This document shows, piece by piece, positions 53,845-64,000 of a stretch of 64,000 nt of DNA. Where the stretch lies: NCBI GenBank assembly GCA_029959085.1, contig JARWIR010000008.1, positions 16,044,001 through 16,108,000 on the forward strand, in the 5' to 3' direction. Origin of the DNA: Nemophila menziesii. Taxonomy: Eukaryota; Streptophyta; Magnoliopsida; Boraginales; Hydrophyllaceae. Under the pieces are notes generated by a model that ran no database searches, was not told the DNA's origin, and worked only from the letters and a program-made list of their open reading frames with translations. Position numbers and translations under genes: made by a program. Position 1 is the first letter of the stretch, and the number at the start of each line of letters is the position of its first letter.

Positions 53845-55852
53845 TTGTTGCACTAACCCTTTGTGATGCTATATATCTTAGTTGGTTCATTCCTGAACAT
53901 GTCTTTTGACAAAATCTTGTATATGCAAGTTGTGTTATGCAAAAGGGTGAAAGATTACTCTACTTGCTCTCCTAATTGGTTCATCTCATCTTTAAAATCT
54001 CTTGAGTTTAAGTGATTCTAGTTCATGCTCCATCCTTTCAAAAAAAATCTATTTTGGCTAGTTCACTTGATTAGGCTCACCTACTTGATTAGGCAATCCT
54101 TTTTTATGAAGACAAATGGGGAGAACTATTTGCATCAAGTTATGATTATTTGTATTTTTTTACTCACTAAAATTCTTTAAGTTTTCTTAAAATTCACTTA
54201 GTCATAAGGATTGTTGTAAAGGGGAGTTAGACTCTATTTGTGCCACTATCTATTTATATCTTCTATGAATATTGTAAGGGGGAGCCTAACTTCTTTAGAA
54301 ATACATCTTTCATATTATTCTAGGAGTGTTTTATAACGGATTTATCATGCTCAAAGAGGGAGAGAATTTCGGCATATAGCCCCATTTCTAGGTAATTAAT
54401 GTAACAAATCCTTAGGTTATGTCACATATCATGCACCATTCTTCATCAAAACACTTGTGAAAACATAATTTTTGTCCTTCATATTTTGACCTTCTAATCT
54501 TTAATTTTGTCTTACACTTCTAGAGGTCATATATTTGTATGTTTTGATAATTAGATCTTGTGTTTAACTAAAAAAATTATCATAAATACTTTATATACAC
54601 TTTCCAAATCTGAGTCAGTCTCTTTTGAGCATCAAAACATGAACTTATTTTTGAACATCTTTGAGACTATATTTATAAAAATGCATCATGGCATATCTTT
54701 GTGTCCATTGAGTATTGGCTCTCAATTTGAACTATGCTTATGCTTAAAATATCATCTTTTACAACTCTTGTGTAGAAAGTTTTTTTCAATTAGGTGAACC
54801 ATTCTTAAGGGAACAAAACAACATTCCAGTTTGTAAAATAAGTTCCCGCTATAGCTCGCAAAAACCACTGTATTACCATAATGTTTAATGGGATCCCAAA
54901 TTATCAAGATGACATACCACTTTAAGAAACTGGCATCTTGCTCTGAAGAAAAGTTATCCTGGTTTGAAACGTGTTTCCGAAATCACGAATAAAACGTCAT
55001 CCACTTTATAATCTTACAACATCATGTTTATGCCAACTCAAAATTAGTCATTCGATCACTCGAAACCATGTGGATTATACAAGTTTGGAGAAAAAAAGGT
55101 ACCTACTTTATATAAAATGGGATCCCACTTTGAAGCAAAAATATACACAGTCAGATATAGTTGTTGGACTTCACTTGCTATATATTAAAGGCTATTGTGC
55201 ATCATCTAGCTCACCTTTTGAAGCTACAGTTTATCATCATATCATCATAAACCTCAAGAGAGTCCACAATCCATAATCTTCACTTTAATATCATAATTAT
55301 ATGCTTGTTGATATCAATTGTAACATTTACTCATTAGGAGTCATTTTACTATTCTTGTACTTAACCACTTATCATAAAAAAGTAGCTCTTGCTCTATAGT
55401 AGGATTGAAGATCCAAGTAAAAAAAATGAGCAATCCGATCTTGGTTTTGAGTTCAAGGAGAAGGATTCTTGTCGGAAGTGGTTACATGTGTAGGCGATTA
55501 CATAAGGAATTTTTAGCTCCATGTGTCCCACTTCAAGTTGTGACTTAACCGCTAAAAGTCTTATCTTTGGGTTGTGACATAACCGTTAAAAGTCTTACTA
55601 TTGGGTTGTGATTTAAACAGTATAAGTCTCGGTTTCTAGGTTGTTATTTAGCACATAAAAACCCCACTTTAACCGGTTTATGACTCACCCTTATGAGATA
55701 TGAAGAATCTTAGTGGAAATGCTTAAAATACTAAGGTGGCTAACTTAGGTAGTGGATGTAGGAAAATCGAACCACTATAAATACTTGCGTAATTTCTTAA
55801 TTATCGCTTCCATTTCTTTATCTTTACTTTCTTATAACCTAATGGTGTCGCC
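53845..55852 (+). repeat. non-coding region with tandem repeats, possible long LTR
   Basis: Purine blocks such as AAATGGGGAGAA (near 54115), GTAAGGGGGAGCC (near 54276) and CAAAGAGGGAGAGAA (near 54350) resemble the untranslated 3' region of SIRE-like copia elements. Farther on, a four-unit tandem repeat at 55537-55674 and a TATA-like ACTATAAATAC near 55779 look like U3 and promoter. The solo LTR of another family interrupts it at 55853. LTR boundaries were not found, so this is tentative. Confidence 0.4.
55537..55674 (+). repeat. tandem repeat, four units of 34-35 bp
   Basis: Units start GTTGTGACTTAACCG, GTTGTGACATAACCG, GTTGTGATTTAAACAG and GTTGTTATTTAGCAC at 55537, 55571, 55605 and 55640. 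Similarity falls from unit 1-2 (few differences) to unit 4. Confidence 0.8.
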
Positions 55853-57384
55853 TAGGGTGTGATAAAATAAATGCAAATAATCACCCTAGACTAAACACGT
55901 TACTCACTGCAAGTATCATAGATCGTATGCAAGTTTTAATGATAAATAAGATTTGTTCCTCAGAGACTGCGAAAGTTAGGAGAACTTATGCAATATAAAG
56001 TGCAATTAATAAAGTTAGAAGAATAATATGAAAGAAATAAAAGACTAATGAAATATTTATTTGGTTTTTGAATAGAAGATGAACTAAATAAAATAAAGAC
56101 AGAAAAGTAAATAAGAGAAGCAGATATTATGAGAGTTTAGCACAAGATATAGCAAGTAATCCCCACTAGTCTTGTTAATTCTAATCATGTAAGGGATAAT
56201 TATGTAAAATTTCAATAACCAGGATTCTAAATTCCTCCTAACCCCCTTCCAGGTGGACTTAGGTGGCGACCTCACAATTACCAAGGGACTTGACTAAGGT
56301 GCTCCTATGCCACTAGGTTCTTAGATGAGACTGGACTACAATAATGATCAGTGGTTAAATCAAACCCTAATGGCTATCTAGTTAGGCAAGCCCATCGCGA
56401 TCACTACCGCACACTAGACGTTTATGTGGTGTTTCAATAATTAGACACCCCTTCCGGGGGACAATCTAACTATTATTAAGGTAATCCTATACGTAGGCCT
56501 CCGCAAGGAAAACATAAAATAATCAAAGCACATAAAACAAAGAATAAAACACTAATTCATTTAAATATTATAATCCCAAATTAAAATAGATGTAAAACAA
56601 GTCTAGGGTTAATAAATCTCAAGCTAAAATAAATTTAGTTCATACTAGATAAAGAAAAGAAAACAAATACAAATTTGAAGGCTTGTGAAGGCATAATTTG
56701 ATGCTCAGCTCCTTCCAGACTTCTCTTCTCTTGATGTAGGCTTCTTCTTAGCTTAAGGATTGACAAAGGATGTGTTTATACTAAATAACGGGTGTATTTA
56801 TAGGGTATTCCAAATCCTAGTTCGAAATCTTGGAGTAGATGGAAAGTAATAGGACTCCTTACCAAATCGAATTCGTTTCCTAAAATATAGAAGAAGGTAA
56901 AAAAACTGCTGCTGTTTTGTTTTGGCGTAACTCCTTCGATATTTCTCCGATTGACGCGTTCTTTATATCAAAACTGACTGTGTCAAAAATATCTACACTT
57001 TTATTTCAGACCATTCTTCCAAGTTCCTAGCCGTGTTTAAGTTATGATCAATTTAATGGACGTGGCTGCTGAAATTCAGATTTACTTGGCAACTTTTCCT
57101 TTCCTATTTTATCTTTACTTCCTTTTGTTTTCAATTTCTATCATTATCTTCTTTCTCTTATCTCTTAGAACTTATTTGGCATCTAATTAATTACCATATA
57201 TTTTTAAAGTTTCACAATTAACAAACAATTAAACCAAATATGCTCTAAAAATAATAAATCATCAAATCAAGACAAGAAATAGGAAAATATTAAAATATGA
57301 ATAAAAATATATAATCAAATGCTCAAATACACCTAAAATGATGTCTCCAACTTATAATAGTTCATCACAAATAGGGAGACATCA
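55853..57384 (-). repeat. solo LTR, Athila-like (copy B), intact
   Basis: A 1,532-bp LTR in minus orientation: read in its own sense it starts TGATGTCTCCC (57384) and ends GGCGACACCA (55853). A perfect 5-bp duplication CCTAA lies at 55848-55852 and 57385-57389. No internal region is present, so it arose by recombination between LTRs. In its own sense it has a TATA-like ACCCTATAAATACACC region (near 56800). Confidence 0.92.
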
Positions 57385-57935
57385 CCTAACTTTCATTTGT
57401 TATATGTACTTAATATTTGACAGAAAGCTTTATAGGTTCTTTCCCTTAGTCTTAACATATTACTTAGAACCTTTGTTACATTCTTATCACACTTAGGTGC
57501 TTTCTCATTTAACCTTCTTAAGCTTAGCTGGATTAACTTAGTTAGTAGTTAGACTGTCTACTTATTGGCCATATGTAGATGCTTCCTTGATAGTACTTAT
57601 TTTTGCTTTAGCTTCCTCATCATTTTCCTATCTTATTTCGAACCTTCCAATATTCACAGCTAGAATTCTAACTCTCCTAGCATATTTCTTCCACACTAAT
57701 AGACTCTTAAGATCAACTTGATATACTTTCTTAGTTTTATTTATAGTCTTGATAAATCTTCCTTAACTAGTTTCACTTAATCTAGTCTTTAGGAGTAATT
57801 ATTTTTTTAATTAGACATTAGTTAGATTAAATTCATATTCACCCACCCCCACCCCTCTAGGACTACCAGGTTTCCATACGACACAATTACTATTCATTGT
57901 ACACATTACAAAACTTACTTGTGGGTACAACAATA
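57385..57935. other. continuation of the region interrupted by the solo LTR
   Basis: Non-coding. It continues the sequence to the left of the solo LTR, once one CCTAA is removed. Nothing else was recognised. Confidence 0.4.
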
Positions 57936-57939
57936 AGTC

Positions 57940-59890
57940 TTGGTCATGGCGATTCCATCACCATATCGACGACCTCTTGCTCATATCTGGCAAACAACTA
58001 GTTCTATCCATCAGCATGCATGGGACCTGGCTAATGATGGGATCATCACTCACAACATATACCCCATGGCAACCCTCCAAGATGTCCCATGTATGTCTGA
58101 CCTGCTGAATCAAAAAGTTTGAATGTAGTTCTTCCCCTGGATCATGAACAACATGCAAGTTTTATTGTTGTATATTACCTTGCCACTTGGAAATGGTCAC
58201 TACCTATTTCAAGTCTGGTGAACCCTATCAGTTCTTCTCCCATTAGCTTGGTTATCCTCTTTTATCATGTATTCACTCAAAATTCCCTATAAAACCCCCC
58301 TCACAGTCCTTGTATTATTTCCCTTTTCTCGTTTCACTTTTTATTGTTTAGTATTGATTCCCTTTGGTTTAATATTGTCCTATTTTGCTCCAAGACCTTC
58401 AATCACCATTCTATTGTCTGTCCCAAGTGCGTCCCAAAACTTCTTGATATCAGGCACCGTGGTGAGTTTCTTTGATAATTTTAAATTTGGGTTTAAAAAT
58501 AATATTATTACCTCCCTTGATTTATTTTTTATTTTGACTAATATGACCTTTTTCACTTGTCTTTGCTTACAAATTAACTAACCTTATCCACCCCCTCCCC
58601 CCGTTTTCACGTCTATCTAGTGAGCTCGATCATGGGTTGTCCACGTTGGTAACCTCAATATATAACACCCTATATCTCGACCCTTGAGCTTTCATGACTA
58701 TATTATCCTAGTTTTCCCCCCATTACTATATCCACCCTTACCACTCATGCAACTATCTCTGCGGTGCACCGTTATCAACTCACCATATTTCTACAGTTTC
58801 TCAATCTCTCCATATCTATTTTCCAACTCCACTTGTCCAACAATTATTACCAATTTGCTGATCCATGTAATGTTTCTCTTGGAAGCATTAGGATGGTAAT
58901 TCTCTTTTTGATGACCAAACCCCTTATAGTCAAAGCATATTAAGTGAAAGCTTTCATATTCTACCTCACACGTCTCCTTACCAATCAAGATATTTTATTC
59001 CAACGGATTACTAAGGTCCAGTTCCACCGCAAATCTTGCATAGTTTCCCCTGGTTCTCATTTGTGTGAGTGGATCTATTTTGGCAGTTTTCCCAATCTGG
59101 TTACCCATATTACTTAGGATATGATACGTGTAACTATGCATACCCATATTCGATCTCCTAATTTAGGTTGTGTAAGTCATGACTGAGGCAAAATGAGGTT
59201 AAAATCCAAGGCACATTCGCTCACAATTAAATATATATCATAAATCATCCAAGGTCCCCTGCTAGAGAAAAGTTCAAATACCCTTTATTATTAAGTTTCA
59301 CCATGAAACAACCATGACAAGTATCCACAAGTTCAAACATACCTTTGAGTTTCCAACTTTGGGGTAATTTTATGGATAAACAGGTGTATCCAACCTTGAA
59401 TACCAAAAGCCTAATCAAAACGGTATTCTCCCAAAACTAGATTCCCTCTATAATTTCATATTTTGAGGAATAATCAGTGAGATATCAAAATCAACCAAGA
59501 AGACATCATCAACTACTTCGTTCACAAAGTCATTTTCCACACTACTCTTTATCTTGTACTGATTTCTTTCTTTTCCTCTATCTTGGTATCAACCTTGTGA
59601 GTTCATTGTACCAACCAATATTCTTATTTTATGGAATAGATACATCAAGAGTACTTAATTGCGGAGGAACTAGCGTAATTTGTGGACTTGGAGACTTCAT
59701 AGATTGGGAACATGACCTTTAATTGACCCTTTGTTAAACGTGAACCAAATACAATGACGATAATAGGGTGTACCTTTCCCGACTATCCATAACTTCATCA
59801 AATTGTAGAGTTAATGTAACGTCTTTGATTACAGAATCAGAGATCAAAACGGCTGGCCCAGCTGGATCCTCCATCAATTTTGGATGTTAA
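57940..59890 (-). mobile_element. LINE ORF1 remnant (DUF4283 + zinc knuckle)
   Basis: Minus strand from about 59480 down, with stops between blocks: K-G-M-F-E-L-V-D-T-C-H-G-C-F-M-V-K near 59300-59350, L-G-W-F-M-I-Y, N-Q-I-G-K-T-A-K-I-D-P, then A-R-F-A-V-E-L-D-L-S-N-P-L-E (near 59010-59050), and E-Y-E-S-F-H-L-I-C-F-D-Y-K-G-F-G-H-Q-K-E-N near 58905-58970. This is the DUF4283 domain followed by a CCHC-like knuckle (last position changed), as in plant LINE ORF1 proteins. The downstream part to 57940 is decayed. Confidence 0.75.
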
Positions 59891-59942
59891 GCAAACACAA
59901 AACAACAACGGTCGTACGATAGCGGCAGGGACACTAGAGCAG

Positions 59943-61556
59943 TGATTTCTCCATTTTTGTTATAAATAAAATCCCTCGGGAGACATCATTTTAGGTAGAA
60001 ATTCGAGTTAGTTGATTTATACACATATTTTGCTATATTTCACTTTCTTCCGTCGAATTTGTATTATTGTTACTTTTAGAGCTTTTGTGAGTTAATTTGC
60101 TTGTTTAGTGTGAAATTCTTAGGTACATGGATGCTAGGAGGCATTAAGACGAAGAGAAGAAGTGAATTTTAACTTCCAAGAGCTAAAGGAAGTGTCAAAA
60201 GAGAGAAAGATATCACTTTAGTGAAGGAGAGGGAGCATTTGAAACTGTAAAGTCGTCACTTCTAGCCCTTCCAGAGCTCAAACGGTGCAGATCCGGACCT
60301 GATGGTTCAAATGAAAAAGATGCACCTCTGAGTTAGTGAAATTTGAGAAGTGGAATAAGGTGGTTTGGACTTAAAATGTGAAAGTTACACCTATTCTACT
60401 AAAATGTGTTCAGTTGTTGTGGGAATTGTAAAATGGACTTGGGACCTTAATCATTTAATTAAGTCAAATAAGGGCTCAGTCCGTTTTTAAGCTTTATATA
60501 AGACTTCCAAAACCTCATTAATCAGAACCTTTCATATACGCTTAATTTTATATCATATTTCTGAGAGAGAGGCAGAGAAGAAGACTTGGAAGCGAAGAGA
60601 GAGAAGTTGGAGAAGACTTTCTTCCTCCAACACTTGAAAGCAAAGAGACAGAAGCTGGAGAAGACTTTCTTCCTCTAACAACAACCAAATCCTTCCAACC
60701 TTTAGGTTCTTTTCAATTTAAGTTAGGAATATGTATTTCATTAGTTTTATTTCTTTTCAACATTTAATTACGAACTAAATTTATTATACTTGAGAATCGC
60801 GTAATGGGATGAACCCTAATTTAGTTAATTAATGCTTAAATTTGAGATTACTTTCTACTTAATCCAAGTTGAGTATTTCATATTGATTATTATTTTTCAC
60901 TTAATTACTATAAATGAATTAGCCAATCGGAGATGGGTCATAGTAATTAGGCTGGTGGTGATCATCCAGAATGGGAGGAGGGGGGTTTAAATAATAAACG
61001 CGTGGTATTCATCATCGATCCTGACGGTCTTGACTGACCGTGTAGCCGATTAGGTAATACTCTTAACCATCTGAATGTAGCTTATAATCTCCCTTACGGG
61101 GTTTGTAATACTACAGGATAGTTCCTAAGTCTACCCTGACTGGAGTTAGGAAATATTAGAATCCCGACTAATATAGAAATACCGACTCTACCCTTAAATA
61201 AATCATTAATTACATGAATTTAGGTGAATCTCTAGCTAGACTCAAGTACACTTCTATTATTTTCATCTACTCTTTTATTCTTTCTTTTATTTAAATTTAG
61301 TTCATCTCTAGTTGATATACTTTCTTATGTTTAGTAGTTTATTAATTAAAAACCAAAAAAAAATCTATATATCTTTTATTCATTTCATACCGCAATCAAT
61401 TTTACTCATTGTCTAAACACATATGTCTTACCTAATAATCCTTGTGGCGACGATAATCCCGTTTTTACTTGTCTATTACTTGGAACAACCCGTACACTTG
61501 TCGTACGTTGCTCCTCCTATTTATTGTTGATTTATATCACACTCTAGGAGCGACCA
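59943..61556 (+). repeat. Athila-like 5' LTR (copy C), 1,614 bp
   Basis: It starts TGATTTCTCC and ends GAGCGACCA, aligning with both ends of the solo LTR (shared GAGACATCATTTTAGG near the start, ATATCACACTCTAGG near the end). A primer-binding-like sequence follows. Its partner 3' LTR lies beyond the window. Confidence 0.85.
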
Positions 61557-61586
61557 AGTTGTTGACGTCGTTGCCAGGGATTGCAG
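61557..61586 (+). promoter_or_regulatory. gypsy primer-binding region after LTR C
   Basis: GACGTCGTTGCCAGGGATTG within this span resembles the TGGCGCCGTTGCCGGGGA sequence that follows many plant Ty3/gypsy 5' LTRs. Confidence 0.75.
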
Positions 61587-61839
61587 CGTTTGACCCGTGT
61601 GTTTGATCCTTTTAGTAGAGTTAGTTTTTATTTTCTATTTTACGCTTTTCTTTTGTTTTTGTCTTTTTCATATTTTCTAGGTTTGATGTATGCTCTCGAA
61701 TCCTGAGAAATTAATCTGAGCCCAAAAGCAAAGATAAAGGGAAGAAAAGAAAGCACTAAAGAGATGGAAGCCGTGAACATATTTAGGTGGAAGTTTATTA
61801 GAATGGGATCCCTGTAATCCCATAGAATCAAGAAGTTCA

Positions 61840-63615
61840 AAATCAAGAAGTTCAACGTCCACTAGTAAGAAATTCTCAATTCCAACTGGGATATGATCCA
61901 TGGTTCGTGCAAGCTCTAAAACGGAACCCGTTCCGATGTCCTGATCTAGGCATTGGCCCTTCAGATATTCAAGTTGTTAGATTCAAGCCCGGTTCGGGTA
62001 TGTTGAATAAATTCCGAGACTTCGATAATTTCCGAGTAATGTCTAGTGAAGATGCAATCCGAGCAGTACTGAATTTCAAGCATATATGCGATGCGTACAT
62101 CACGGAAGGTGTGACAATAGAACAAATGTATTTCGCAAATTACCAATTTTTCCTCATAGATGCAGGAATTGAGTGGCTTGATCAATAACCACAAGATCAA
62201 ATCATTAACTGGAATGAGTTACAGATTGTGTTCTTTGATCGTTACTATCTGAGAACTATGAGGTTGAAAACACAACTAGAATTGACTGCATTCCGTCAAG
62301 AGCAAAATGGACCAATAGGAACATGTTGAACCAGATTTCAGATTTGTTTAAGAAGAGTTCCAAATCATGGCTATTCTGAAGTTCAACAATTGTCAATTTT
62401 TCTGTAAAGGCCTTGATGGAAGTGCAAGAAAAGATTTAGATATGTTATGCGGAGGTGGATTCTTAATGGTAATGCCAGCCCATGCAAAAGTAATTTTAGA
62501 TAGAGTAGTAAAAAACAAGATGAGATGAAATACCATGAGAACACCAGTCTGAGGTATAGTACATCGAGAGAGTGGAATGGCAATTGATGAAAATCTATCT
62601 GCAATGGAGAAAAAATTAAAGACCACATTCGAGCTGCAAATGAAACAACTTACTTTGGCGGTTAAGGAAGGTTTTACAGGTATACGATCTAATGTGAATG
62701 TTACACAAAGGTTTATGGGTGTTCAAACTGTGTATCTAATGATCATGATTGGGAAAATTGTTACAACAATTTTGAATCCGTAATGTTTGTTTCCAACCGA
62801 GGGAACTATGATTCAAATGGTCAAGGTTATCAACCAAACAGAAACCATCCTGGTTTTCAATATCAAAATCCAAATAGGGTCGCAAATCTGACTCACGCAT
62901 ATCAGCTCTGACCTTAAGGGAACAACTCCCAACCAAGACCACAGAATCACTACCAAGGGGGATAGAATTATAGAAATCAACCACCACAACAACCCGTACT
63001 TACACAGAAAATATGAATAAAAAAGCTCTATCTGCTCATCCTCAAGAAGTTGCAATACGTGATATACAGCAAACTATGCAAGCACTCATGTCCATGGCAC
63101 AAAAGAGTCATCAATAACAACAAGTTTCCAGTGCAAAATTGAATGAACAATCAGTTGCGTTGAAAATCCTAGAGAATCAAGTGTCACTAATGGATAAACA
63201 GCTAAATCAGCGTCCACAAAGACAATTACCCCGTGATACAGGGATTCCTCGCCATTTTGAAAATTTTAAGTCAATTTCTCCTAAGAGTAGGAAGAAATTC
63301 CCACCACCTACCTTCTCAATCATGAAGGAGAAAGAGATAACTGTCAAGCCAAAAGAGGTAAAGGATGTGGTTGAGAAATAAGTGGAACCTGTTATAGTTG
63401 AAGATGTAGTTGAAGAGGTAGTTAATGATGTGAGTGAAGACGTAATTGAAGAGCCTATTAAGGCTACGAAGGAGAATACAGAGAAAGATATGGTCATGAA
63501 AGATAATCGTCCTCCCCCTCACTTTCCATCACGTGTCCAGAAGAAGAACAATGACAAAGAGTACAAGAAGTTCATAGATATGGTGAGAAAATTACATATT
63601 AATTTGCCGTTTTAA
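61840..63615 (+). pseudogene. Athila-like gag, frames broken
   Basis: The first frame (61907-62188) has V-R-F-K-P-G-S-G-M, S-S-E-D-A-I-R-A-V-L and Y-F-A-N-Y-Q-F-F. After a stop, F-F-D-R-Y-Y-L-R and later G-L-D-G-S-A-R-K-D-L-D-M-L-C-G-G-G-F-L-M (near 62410-62470) and P-A-H-A-K-V-I-L-D-R follow the retrotransposon gag domain. Then comes an Asn/Gln/Pro-rich linker (near 62790-63000), a coil (63139-63381) and an acidic Val/Glu-rich stretch (63382-63500). At least five stops or shifts are present. Confidence 0.8.
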
Positions 63616-63666
63616 GAAGCCATCCAAAATATACCAAAGTATATGAAGTTTAGGAGGTGCTTTTAA

Positions 63667-64000
63667 ACAAACACAAATATTATGAGAATGAGATGATTGA
63701 TCTACCGGAGGAGTGTAGTGCGATATGTCAAAGTAAGTTGCCTCCAAAATTAGAAGATCCCGAAAGTTTCAATATTCTTATATCTATTGGTAAAGAGTGG
63801 ACCGGGAAAGCTTTGTGTGACTTAGGTGCGAGTATCAATCTCATACCTAGGTCAGTATTTGGAAGGTCGAGGATTTGGCCTGCAAAACCTACTACTATGG
63901 TCATACAAATGGCGGATAGATCCTTATCCCATCCTGAAGGAAAGATTGAAGACGTCCGCATCAAAGTAAATAACCTTATATTTCCGTATGATTTCGTTAT
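63667..64000 (+). CDS. Athila-like aspartic protease, cut by window end
   Basis: An open frame runs to the edge with S-K-L-P-P-K-L-E-D-P-E-S-F, then the retropepsin active-site region C-D-L-G-A-S-I-N-L-I-P (the family has L-G-A-S or D-S/T-G at this position), and M-A-D-R-S-L-S-H-P-E-G-K-I-E-D-V and P-Y-D-F-V. It is the start of pol in the element whose 5' LTR is at 59943. Reverse transcriptase and integrase would lie outside the window. Confidence 0.85.

Noticed and set aside
1..64000. a new multi-gene biological system
   Set aside because: The four host genes belong to known families, are scattered among repeats and show no shared operon-like logic. All other coding content is transposon-derived.

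Overview
This is a plant nuclear window, very probably from a eudicot. It is AT-rich and most of it is transposable elements. Four intron-containing host genes are supported: a DeSI/PPPDE-type deubiquitinating-like peptidase (4989-5866, +), a DCN1-like cullin-neddylation protein (34112-35621, -), a P-type plasma-membrane H+-ATPase (41331-45742, +) and a receptor-like kinase resembling Arabidopsis At1g80640 (46172-48433, -). Their splice sites are canonical and their joined reading frames close exactly. The order of the plant cannot be told from the sequence.

Layout. 1-1480: a Ty3/gypsy RNase H scrap, a truncated long LTR and a LINE tail. 2.6-4.5 kb: two SINEs and a possible hAT MITE. 5.0-5.9 kb: the DeSI gene. 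7.3-9.3 kb: a SINE and two hAT-type elements. About 10-27.2 kb: a decayed Tat-like Ty3/gypsy element broken up by later insertions, namely copia element 1 (10038-14774), a Pack-MULE (16365-19885), copia element 2 (21354-25773) and two hAT MITEs. 27.6-31.3 kb: SINEs, a hAT MITE and LINE debris. 31.55-33.64 kb: a decayed pogo/Lemi1-like transposon. 34.1-35.6 kb: the DCN1-like gene. 36-40.3 kb: a SINE, LINE remnants and an LTR scrap. 41.3-48.4 kb: the convergent H+-ATPase and kinase genes. 48.8-64 kb: a SINE, LINE, LTR fragments, a solo LTR with an intact target duplication, another LINE ORF1, and the 5' LTR, gag and protease of an Athila-like Ty3/gypsy element that runs off the right edge.

The most notable object is the Pack-MULE. 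It is a 3.5-kb Mutator-type element with roughly 200-bp terminal inverted repeats and a perfect 9-bp target duplication. It carries genomic fragments, with introns retained, that resemble a serine carboxypeptidase S28 gene, a pentatricopeptide-repeat gene and ribosomal protein L10a. Copia element 2 looks recent: its two 217-bp LTRs appear identical and its pol frame is open. Its LTR ends are the unusual TA...TA, and it lacks the N-terminal part of gag. I found no prokaryote-like system, CRISPR array or clearly new pathway. The interest lies in transposon biology and in a few gene-structure details.

The host genes are not an operon and share no obvious pathway. The DeSI and DCN1-like proteins both belong to ubiquitin-like modifier biology, but they lie 28 kb apart and I infer no functional link.
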